DNA of 8,011 bases. Origin: JAAKFL01 sp964629645. GTDB taxonomy: Bacteria > Chlamydiota > Chlamydiia > Chlamydiales > SLFE01. The notes beneath the pieces were generated by a model that saw only the letters and a list, made by a program, of their open reading frames with translations, was not told where the DNA came from and searched no databases. The position numbers and the translations under genes were made by a program. Every line of letters begins with the position of its first letter. Position 1 is the first letter of the stretch. Of the stretch, positions 1 to 5,840 are shown in pieces. The stretch is taken from contig CAZVSU010000093.1 of NCBI GenBank assembly GCA_964629645.1, forward strand, positions 1 to 8,011, given 5' to 3'.

Positions 1-576
1 GGCGCGCTCTGCATCAAAAAACCCTGGCCAGGCATCATGCGGACAACCTGGAAGGATCATCAGCGCTTTGTCGACACTTACTTTAAAACCTATCCGGGCC
101 TTTATTACACAGGCGACGGCGCGGTCCAGGATCAAGACGGCGACTACTGGCTCCTCGGTCGCATCGACGACGTTGTCAACATCTCCGGCCATAGGCTGGG
201 GACAGCAGAAGTCGAAAGCGCCCTAGTTGAACACGGAGACGTCGCCGAGGCGGCAGTTGTGCCCATTCCTGATTCCATCAAGGGGCAGGGGCTTTATGCT
301 TTCGTGACTCTCGTCGACAGCGCCGAGCCTTCCGAACAAACCAGGCAAGAACTCATCGAGCTCGTCAAGCGGGAAATCGGTCCCATCGCTCATTTAAGCC
401 ACGTACAGTTCACACCCGATCTTCCGAAGACTCGATCCGGAAAAATCATGCGGCGCATCCTCAGAAAAATTGCTGAAAACGAAATCGAAACTTTAGGCGA
501 TATGACGACACTGGCAGATCCGGAACTTGTCAAAAAGATTTATCAAGAGCGGCAAAAGCATGCACCGACTCAGTGA
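1..576 (+). CDS. acs: Acetyl-coenzyme A synthetase, C-terminal part (5' end outside window)
   Basis: Cytoplasmic AMP-forming acetyl-CoA synthetase, which converts acetate, ATP and CoA to acetyl-CoA via acetyl-AMP. The frame is open from base 1, so the visible 191 residues are the C-terminal end of a protein normally about 650 residues long. The fragment carries the YYTGDGA motif (about residues 35-41), the hinge and signature GRIDDVVNISGHRLGTAE (about 53-70), and the C-terminal PKTRSGKIMRRIL motif. The lysine in SGKIM (fragment residue 148) is the family's catalytic lysine, which in other bacteria is switched off by acetylation. The end ...TTLADPELV is also typical of Acs rather than of other acyl-adenylating enzymes. 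The stop lies inside the start of ribD (17-bp overlap), so the two are probably co-transcribed. No lesion is seen in the visible part. Confidence 0.96.
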   Translation, partial: GALCIKKPWPGIMRTTWKDHQRFVDTYFKTYPGLYYTGDGAVQDQDGDYWLLGRIDDVVNISGHRLGTAEVESALVEHGDVAEAAVVPIPDSIKGQGLYAFVTLVDSAEPSEQTRQELIELVKREIGPIAHLSHVQFTPDLPKTRSGKIMRRILRKIAENEIETLGDMTTLADPELVKKIYQERQKHAPTQ

Positions 577-1663
577 CCTCGACTATATGGAACTCGCTTT
601 CATCGAAGGGCGAAAATCAAGACTGATTGCGCCTCCCAATCCGTGGGTCGGATGTCTCATCGTGCAAAACGGCGAGATCGTCGGCCGAGGGTCCTCGCAA
701 CCTGCCGGAGGGGCACATGCCGAAATTGAAGCCCTCAAGCTCGCCGGACCAAAAGCAGCCGGAGCAACCGCATACATTACCTTAGAGCCTTGCTCCCATC
801 ATGGCAAAACGCCCCCTTGCGCTCAAGCCCTTATACAATCGAAACTGAAACGAATTGTTGTCGCCATAGAAGATCCCGACACAAACGTCAGTGGCAGCGG
901 AATCAAACACCTGCAACATGCAGGACTCAATGTGGAAATCGGAGTCGGCAAAGAGATCGCACAAAGAGAATTTGCGCCGTACCTGACCCACAGAAAAACT
1001 GGACTGCCCTACTGCGTGTTAAAAACAGCAATGAGTCTCGATGGACGCATCTGCAGCCCTGACGGCACGTCGCAGTGGATCACAGGCAAACGATCGAGGC
1101 GGGACGGCCATATCTTAAGAGCCGAATCGCAAGCTGTCATTGTCGCCTCCGGAACTGCCATGACTGATAAGCCCGCGCTAACTCCGCGCGAAGTAGACGG
1201 TTGTTCCCATCCGCCTCTTCGCGTGCTTCTTGACGGAAGAGGCAGAACCAAGGTTAACGGCCCTCTCTTTGATACAAGCTTAGGGCCGGTACTGATCTAC
1301 ACAACCCCTCAAAGCGATCAAAATACAGTGACACATTGGAAAAAAAGAGGATGCGAAGTCGTCGAGGTGATGCCCTCATCACTGGGGGAAGGGGTCCACC
1401 TCCCTCAAGTTCTCAAAGACTTAGGAAAAAGGGGGGTGATCCAAGCCCTTTTTGAGGGAGGGGCGAAGCTAAACAGCCAAGCGCTGCAGTTCGACTGCGT
1501 CGATCAAATCTGCCTCTATATCGGCAACTGCTTCATCGGCAACGGCACACCCGCGTTCACGCTCGACCGCATCCCTACGATCGAAAAAGCGAAAAGGTGG
1601 CATCTCGACCGGGCAGAAACCCTTGGAGAAACAGTCAAGCTCACCTACTTACGGTTGGAGTAG
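560..1663 (+). CDS. ribD: Bifunctional riboflavin biosynthesis protein RibD (deaminase/reductase)
   Basis: Catalyses two successive steps of riboflavin synthesis: deamination of the diaminopyrimidine made from GTP, then NADPH-dependent reduction of the ribosyl side chain. The 367-residue length is normal. The N-terminal deaminase domain (about 1-145) has PNPWVG at 26-31 and the zinc site HAE (H53, E55) with PCSHHGKTPPC (C78, C87). The C-terminal reductase domain (about 150-367) has LKTAMSLDGRI at 154-164, SQWITG at 171-176, a DKPALTPR stretch near 203-210, and FEGG at 298-301. I chose the ATG at 560 because the family normally begins just before the D..YM..A motif; a TTG at 527 would add 11 residues that look unlike the family. 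The start overlaps acs by 17 bp, with a weak upstream AAGAG. No other riboflavin gene is visible. The 3' end overlaps rlmD on the opposite strand. Confidence 0.96.
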   Translation: MHRLSDLDYMELAFIEGRKSRLIAPPNPWVGCLIVQNGEIVGRGSSQPAGGAHAEIEALKLAGPKAAGATAYITLEPCSHHGKTPPCAQALIQSKLKRIVVAIEDPDTNVSGSGIKHLQHAGLNVEIGVGKEIAQREFAPYLTHRKTGLPYCVLKTAMSLDGRICSPDGTSQWITGKRSRRDGHILRAESQAVIVASGTAMTDKPALTPREVDGCSHPPLRVLLDGRGRTKVNGPLFDTSLGPVLIYTTPQSDQNTVTHWKKRGCEVVEVMPSSLGEGVHLPQVLKDLGKRGVIQALFEGGAKLNSQALQFDCVDQICLYIGNCFIGNGTPAFTLDRIPTIEKAKRWHLDRAETLGETVKLTYLRLE

Positions 1664-2947
1664 AGCCACTGTTTCGACATGAGCTGTCTGAGGGAACATA
1701 TCAAACGGTTGAACGGACAAAAGCCTATATCCCTCAAGAAGAGACAAATCGCGAGCGAGCGTCGCGGGATCGCACGAGACGTAGATAATCGACTGCGGCC
1801 GTCTCGACAGAAGGGTGCTGATGACCTTAGGAGCGCACCCTTTTCTCGGTGGGTTGAGAATGACAACATCTCCCTGGCGGAGCTCCTGGAGCGCCTTCTC
1901 GACGGGCAAACAGTGAAAGTCGACATTTTTCACGCCATTTAATTCCGCGTTGCGTTTTGCATCTTCGATCGCGTCCGGAACAACCTCGATTCCGATCACA
2001 CGACGGGCTTTTTTTGAGGCGAGAAGGGAAAGGGTGCCCACCCCGCAGTAAGCGTCGACAACGGTAAGCCCCGGTGCAATAAGACCCAGCACATGTCGGT
2101 AAAGAGCTTCCGCTTGAAAAGGATTCACTTGAAAAAAGGAGGCCGGAGAGACGTGAAAGAGCATCCCGCAAATCTCGTCCCTCACAAAATTCTGGCCTGC
2201 CAGCGTCTGATAATGGTCCCCCAATACGACGTTGCTCCCCTTCTTATTCAGATTATGAACAACGCCTTTGACTGCCGGGAGCGCGCCCAAAAGTCGATCG
2301 GCAAACTTCTGAAGCTTTGAAGAGGGGGGCCCCTCTGTGACCACCACCACCAAGACTTGACCTGTATGAACAGCGCTTTTGACTAGGATGTGTCGAATCT
2401 CGCAGCCCTGATCGAACTCAAGCTCACGAAACAACGATCTTATCGGGCGGTAGACTGACTCTCCTAAGTCGGAATGGATCAAACAGTGTTCAATATCGAC
2501 AAGCTCGTGAGTCCCCCTCTCATACAATCCTATGCGAGGTCCTTGAACGGGCAATTGAATTTTGTTCCGATAGGAAAAATCTCGCGGAGAGGGAACAACT
2601 TGCTCAACGTGACTATTTTGAAAACCGCCGATTCTCTCCAAAGCATCTTTGACGCGCCTCCTCTTCATCTCAAGCTGGGCGGGATAATTAAGGTGCATCA
2701 GCTGACATCCGCCGCAGCGATCGTAGTAAGGACAGGGCGCAATGACTCGCTCAGGCGATGCCGTTAAAACTTGCGTCGCGACCCCCTTCGCATAGGTTTT
2801 TTTTATCAGCGTCATTTTCGCCGTCACCGTTTCACCCGGAAGCGCCCCTTCTATAAAGACGCGCCTTCCTTCAAAGGTGCCGACCCCTTCGCCGGAGGAC
2901 CCGAAGTTGTCGATGGAGCATGTGATGATTTGATTTTGATACAGCAT
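1649..2947 (-). CDS. rlmD: 23S rRNA (uracil-C5)-methyltransferase RlmD/RumA family
   Basis: SAM-dependent enzyme that methylates C5 of a uridine in 23S rRNA; in E. coli the RlmD target is U1939. The 432-residue protein starts with a TRAM RNA-binding domain (about 1-62, with GEGVG and the FIEGALPGE stretch). An Fe-S cluster site follows, formed by C72, C78, C81 (PCPYYDRCGGC) and C155. The Rossmann methyltransferase domain has VVDAYCGVGTLSL near 296-308, NPPRKG at 365-370, the catalytic nucleophile C392 in VSCDP, and the general-base glutamate E425 in HVETV. The ATG at 2947 puts the TRAM domain at the N terminus; the frame stays open to 3091, but that 48-residue extension is unlike the family. 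No strong Shine-Dalgarno sequence is seen. RlmD is favoured over the sister enzymes RlmC and TrmA by the TRAM plus four-cysteine layout, but the exact target base cannot be read from sequence. Confidence 0.93.
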   Translation of the reverse strand: MLYQNQIITCSIDNFGSSGEGVGTFEGRRVFIEGALPGETVTAKMTLIKKTYAKGVATQVLTASPERVIAPCPYYDRCGGCQLMHLNYPAQLEMKRRRVKDALERIGGFQNSHVEQVVPSPRDFSYRNKIQLPVQGPRIGLYERGTHELVDIEHCLIHSDLGESVYRPIRSLFRELEFDQGCEIRHILVKSAVHTGQVLVVVVTEGPPSSKLQKFADRLLGALPAVKGVVHNLNKKGSNVVLGDHYQTLAGQNFVRDEICGMLFHVSPASFFQVNPFQAEALYRHVLGLIAPGLTVVDAYCGVGTLSLLASKKARRVIGIEVVPDAIEDAKRNAELNGVKNVDFHCLPVEKALQELRQGDVVILNPPRKGCAPKVISTLLSRRPQSIIYVSCDPATLARDLSLLEGYRLLSVQPFDMFPQTAHVETVALLQP

Positions 2948-2974
2948 AAGGGAACTTGAGTTTGGATACAGTCT

Positions 2975-3003
2975 ATCATATCTCTCTTTTTCTTTCTTGA
3001 CGT
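2975..3003 (-). promoter_or_regulatory. Candidate promoter for rlmD
   Basis: On the minus strand, TATGAT (2980 to 2975) matches the sigma-70 -10 consensus at 5 of 6 positions. It lies 17 bases downstream of ACGTCA (3003 to 2998), which matches the -35 consensus at 3 of 6. Transcription would start about 20 bases before the chosen ATG at 2947. The -10 is good, the -35 weak, and the purine-rich spacer is not diagnostic. Confidence 0.35.
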
Positions 3004-3025
3004 AAAACGACAGTGGGGGCAATAT
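2997..3025 (+). promoter_or_regulatory. Candidate promoter for the U-box gene
   Basis: TTGACG at 2997-3002 matches the -35 consensus at 5 of 6 positions. With a 17-base spacer the -10 would be CAATAT at 3020-3025, only 3 of 6; TATCTT at 3023-3028 matches 4 of 6 but needs a 20-base spacer. A start of transcription near 3032 would favour translation from the ATG at 3055. The -35 overlaps the proposed -35 of the divergent rlmD promoter. Confidence 0.25.
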
Positions 3026-3054
3026 CTTATTTGTTTGTTCTCGTGAGTTTGACA

Positions 3055-3870
3055 ATGACCCCTTTAGACCAATTGCGATCCTCTTTAACAAATCACTACC
3101 CTCACTTTTGCTTCACCGCCGAATGCGGCCATACATTCGACATTGGAGAGATTGCCAATACCTTCTTTTGTCCCCTCGACGGAACACAATTTCTTCAACA
3201 ACCCCGGCCGAATAATCTGCAAAATCATCTCATCAAATCCGAGATGATCACAAAAGCGAATCTCGAAAATCATCACAGCTTAATGACCATCTGTCTTTGC
3301 TTTTCCCGTATCTTAAATCCTGGCGAGCATTTGTCTGACGGTGAGAAAAAAAAGAACCTCGAGTACGAATGGAGAAAACGGATTGGAGGCTGCGACGAAG
3401 TTCAGAAAGTTCCGATGATCGATCCTATCACGAGGACAGTGATCAAAAATCCGGTCTTAGCCCTTTGCGGCCATTCCTTCGATGATTCCACCCTTTCTCT
3501 TTCCATCCCCTGCCCTTTCGATCATAGCCCAATCGCACCTGAGACAGTCTTTCCCGACTTAAATACCGAACGCTACATCCAGTCCCTTAAGCCCTCTCAA
3601 AGCAGCGTTCCCGATTCTGTAAGAGGCGTCTTTCTCACGCTCCATATCAACACCCCTCTTTTCCGTTTAGGCGAGATCGCCAAAATTGTCGGTGGCGTGA
3701 ATCGATTCAGCGCCTATGCAATCACAGTCGATTATGACGATCAAACCGCTCTTGATGAAACGTGGACTCTCGGCATGCTGGTGAGCGATTTTTCCCCGGA
3801 AGTGACCCCATGCCTTTTTATCAAATCCATACCGGGCATTGATTGCAGAGCAGTGGAACACGGGTATTAA
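3055..3870 (+). CDS. Tandem U-box-like protein, candidate ubiquitin-ligase-type effector
   Basis: A 271-residue protein with no gene name I recognise. Residues about 120-179 read as a U-box, the RING-like fold without zinc that recruits ubiquitin-conjugating enzymes: DPIT (123-126), NPV (132-134), CGHSFD (138-143), CPFD (153-156) and a trailing PDLNTERYI (167-175). Residues about 18-60 hold a second, less complete copy: CGHTFD (24-29), CPLD (39-42), PNNLQNHLI (52-60). In both copies exactly nine residues separate the CGH.FD and CP.D motifs. Residues about 61-119 are a linker, and 185-271 belong to no family I know. Bacteria lack ubiquitin, so by analogy with U-box and F-box proteins of environmental chlamydiae it may be secreted to act in the host; no secretion signal is evident. 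The start is uncertain: a GTG at 3013 would add 14 hydrophobic residues. The gene stands apart from both neighbours. Ligase activity is inferred only. Confidence 0.78.
   Translation: MTPLDQLRSSLTNHYPHFCFTAECGHTFDIGEIANTFFCPLDGTQFLQQPRPNNLQNHLIKSEMITKANLENHHSLMTICLCFSRILNPGEHLSDGEKKKNLEYEWRKRIGGCDEVQKVPMIDPITRTVIKNPVLALCGHSFDDSTLSLSIPCPFDHSPIAPETVFPDLNTERYIQSLKPSQSSVPDSVRGVFLTLHINTPLFRLGEIAKIVGGVNRFSAYAITVDYDDQTALDETWTLGMLVSDFSPEVTPCLFIKSIPGIDCRAVEHGY
3106..3591 (+). repeat. Two diverged copies of a U-box motif within one gene
   Basis: Copy 1 spans about 3106-3234 and copy 2 about 3412-3591. The CGH(T/S)FD codons at 3124-3141 and 3466-3483 are nearly identical at DNA level, differing at four of 18 bases, and both are followed after nine codons by CP(L/F)D. 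Copy 1 lacks the leading DPIT/NPV segment that copy 2 keeps. This looks like an internal domain duplication with decay of the first copy, although convergence onto the motif cannot be excluded. Confidence 0.65.
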
Positions 3871-3917
3871 ACCTTGCTAAAAAAAATAAGGGCGTGCCAC
3901 AGTTTAAGACTAACAAT

Positions 3918-3923
3918 GAGGTG
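3918..3923 (+). promoter_or_regulatory. Ribosome binding site of the glycosyltransferase gene
   Basis: GAGGTG lies five bases before the ATG at 3929 and supports that start. The 58-bp gap holds no convincing terminator hairpin and no good sigma-70 promoter, so the operon may begin here with a non-canonical promoter or be read through from the U-box gene. Confidence 0.7.
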
Positions 3924-3928
3924 TCTGA

Positions 3929-5116
3929 ATGCTGACTAAAGTCGATGTCTTCGCCCCGCCGGAAAACTCTTATAAAGTTCTCCAGTACATGACCGAAATG
4001 ATCGCCGAAGCTCTTGTGAAACAAGGAGTGAGAACACGCCTTTTCGATAGCCGCATAGCCTCCGACCCCCTCAAATTCACCGGCATGGTCCTAACCGACC
4101 GCCCCGACTGCACCCTCTCAATCAATGGGCTGCTTCCCGATGCTGAAGGAAATTTTCTTTGCGACCTTCTGGGGATTCCCCACGTGGCTCTGCTGCACAA
4201 AACGCCGCAGCATTTTTTTTCGATGGTCAAAAGTCCCTTAACGATCTTGTGTTGCGCCGATCAATTTTACGTCCGATTTTTGAAGCTGTTCGGCGACACG
4301 CACGCCCTTTTCTTGCCTCATGCAGCCGACGGCAATCTCCAATTTGAAGAAGGAGCGCGCCGGCCGATTGATGTCGTGATGCTCGGCAGCTATATCGACC
4401 CCGAAGAGGTGCGTCAAATCTGGAGCGTAAAATATTCCTCCGATATCTGCCAGATCTTAGACGAGTCGGTCGAGCTCACCTTGTCGAGGCCGCAGATCTC
4501 GTATATCGAAGCCTTTTGCGAATGCATGAAAGCGCCTGTTGCTTCTGGAAGGGTCGATCCTAAACGACTCGATTATGCCGCACTATTCAACGACTTGGAA
4601 AGCTACGTCAGGGCAGTGGATAAACTGGAAGTGCTGCAGGCCATAGAGGCGGCAAAAGTCCATGTTTACGGTGAAGGAGACTGGGAGCGGTTCGCCAAGA
4701 GCTGCAAAGGGAAGATCATTCCCCATGATCCGATTTCGTTCACTGAGGCAATCGATGTGATGAAACAATCGAAAATCGTTTTGAACTCTTCCCCACAGCT
4801 CAAATACGGAGGGCATGAGCGCTTCTACACTGCCTATATGTGCGGCGCTCTTCCCCTCTCTGCACAAACACCCTTTCTCGAACAGGACTACGTGTCCGGA
4901 GAAGATGCCGTCTACTACCAACCGCCTAGGTGGGGAGACGTCAACACCCTGATCGACACTTACCTAAACGATCAGTCAAAAAGAGAAGAAATCGTCGATC
5001 GCGGTCGTCATATCACACACGAAAAAAACACCTGGGACAACCGCATCCAGACTCTTTTAGACGAAATCCCACCCATTCTCGATCTGCTGACCGACGATGA
5101 GGATGACGATGACTAA
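3929..5116 (+). CDS. CgeB-type glycosyltransferase family protein
   Basis: A 395-residue protein with the two-lobed layout of GT-B glycosyltransferases related to the spore-maturation protein CgeB. The N-terminal lobe (about 1-145) includes LGIPHVALLH near 81-90 and FLPHAAD at 128-134. The C-terminal lobe matches the Glyco_trans_1_2 pattern: VLNSSPQLKYGGHERFYTAY (284-303) with the conserved E-R pair (E297, R298), CGALPL (305-310), and a helix-rich end with YLNDQSKREEI (345-355). Such enzymes transfer a sugar from a nucleotide sugar; donor and acceptor cannot be told from sequence. A middle segment (about 160-235) is unlike typical members. The protein ends in an acidic run, DDEDDDD, whose codons also hold the ribosome binding site and start of kdsB (8-bp overlap). 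Linkage to kdsB suggests LPS or another surface glycan. No signal peptide or membrane segment is seen, so it is probably cytoplasmic. Confidence 0.75.
   Translation: MLTKVDVFAPPENSYKVLQYMTEMIAEALVKQGVRTRLFDSRIASDPLKFTGMVLTDRPDCTLSINGLLPDAEGNFLCDLLGIPHVALLHKTPQHFFSMVKSPLTILCCADQFYVRFLKLFGDTHALFLPHAADGNLQFEEGARRPIDVVMLGSYIDPEEVRQIWSVKYSSDICQILDESVELTLSRPQISYIEAFCECMKAPVASGRVDPKRLDYAALFNDLESYVRAVDKLEVLQAIEAAKVHVYGEGDWERFAKSCKGKIIPHDPISFTEAIDVMKQSKIVLNSSPQLKYGGHERFYTAYMCGALPLSAQTPFLEQDYVSGEDAVYYQPPRWGDVNTLIDTYLNDQSKREEIVDRGRHITHEKNTWDNRIQTLLDEIPPILDLLTDDEDDDD
5099..5103 (+). promoter_or_regulatory. Ribosome binding site that decides the kdsB start
   Basis: GAGGA sits five bases before the ATG at 5109. 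Three in-frame ATGs exist, at 5097, 5103 and 5109; only the last has a properly spaced Shine-Dalgarno sequence, and it gives the usual short KdsB N terminus. The site lies entirely inside the glycosyltransferase gene. Confidence 0.7.
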
Positions 5117-5840
5117 GCGAAAGATCGTGGGGGTGATTCCTGCCCGCTACCAAAGCACCCGCTTCCCGGGAAAACCCCTTGCCGAAATAGACGGCCGAAC
5201 GCTGATACACCTCACCTACAGCAATGCGAAAGAGACCAATCTGTTTGATCAATTGATCGTTGCGACCGACGACGACCGCATTTTTGCCCACGTCGAAAGC
5301 TTTGGCGGCGAGGCGGTGATGACATCGCCCCACCACCTAACCGGAACAGACCGTATTGCCGAGGCGCTCGACATCATCGCCTGCCCCGAAGACGCCATTG
5401 TCGTCAATATTCAAGGCGACGTGCCGCTGATTGAGTCCCATGTCGTCTCTTCCGCCATCCAACTGCTCCTTCAAAACCCTCGCGAAGTGATGGCGACTGC
5501 CGCCGTACCCATAAAGTCTTTAGAGGAGCTTCAAGACCCTCATGTTGTCAAATGTGTTCTTGACAAAACGGGCCGGGCCTTATACTTTAGTCGTGAGTCA
5601 ATTCCATACAGCCGAAACAGGCAAACGCCCCGCTATCACCATTTAGGCATTTACGTCTACACGAGGGCTTTTGTCAGGCAGTACATATCGCTGCCGCCGA
5701 CGCCTCTTCAACTGGCAGAGGATTTGGAGCAGTTAAAAGCGCTTGAACATGGCTTTCCCATCAAAGTTGCACTTGTTGAGAGTCAATGTTTTGGAATCGA
5801 TCGACCCGAAGACTTAAAACGTTTGGAAGTGTGTTTATGA
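5109..5840 (+). CDS. kdsB: 3-deoxy-manno-octulosonate cytidylyltransferase (CMP-Kdo synthetase)
   Basis: Activates Kdo with CTP to CMP-Kdo, the donor for the LPS inner core; cytoplasmic. The 243-residue length is normal. Family motifs run in order: VIPARYQSTRFPGKPLAEI (9-27, nucleotide binding), ATDDDRI (52-58), GTDRIAEA (79-86), VNIQGDVPLI (99-108), KCVLDKTGRALYFSR (148-162), HLGIYVY (178-184), LAEDLEQLKALE (202-213) and GIDRPEDL (229-236). One oddity stands out: the third motif is normally QGDEP, and here the glutamate is valine (V105, codon GTG where GAG would be expected). The metal-ligand aspartate D104 is kept. Translation is probably coupled to the glycosyltransferase upstream (8-bp overlap), and the gene overlaps pyrG by ATGA. 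Function is confident from overall similarity; whether V105 lowers activity is unknown. Confidence 0.95.
   Translation: MTKRKIVGVIPARYQSTRFPGKPLAEIDGRTLIHLTYSNAKETNLFDQLIVATDDDRIFAHVESFGGEAVMTSPHHLTGTDRIAEALDIIACPEDAIVVNIQGDVPLIESHVVSSAIQLLLQNPREVMATAAVPIKSLEELQDPHVVKCVLDKTGRALYFSRESIPYSRNRQTPRYHHLGIYVYTRAFVRQYISLPPTPLQLAEDLEQLKALEHGFPIKVALVESQCFGIDRPEDLKRLEVCL

Noticed and set aside
527..559. TTG start adding 11 residues to RibD
   Set aside because: The extension simply reads the acs end out of frame, and the ATG at 560 matches the usual family N terminus.
1827..2171. A 114-codon open frame on the minus strand within rlmD
   Set aside because: It is a different frame of the same strand as a clear rlmD gene and shows no recognisable domain.
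3013..3054. GTG start adding a hydrophobic 14-residue segment to the U-box protein, resembling a short signal sequence
   Set aside because: There is no ribosome binding site before it, it overlaps the proposed -10 region, and it lacks basic residues and a cleavage site; kept only as an alternative start.
3049..3054. Perfect TTGACA hexamer just before the U-box ATG
   Set aside because: No -10 element is found at 16-18 bases downstream, and a promoter here would leave the gene start untranscribed.
2948..3091. N-terminal extension of 48 residues on the RlmD frame
   Set aside because: It crosses the U-box gene start, is unlike the family, and the TRAM domain begins right at the ATG at 2947.
3871..3928. 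Possible terminator in the gap after the U-box gene (run of A residues near 3879-3887)
   Set aside because: There is no inverted repeat next to the A-run and no T-run following a stem on the plus strand.
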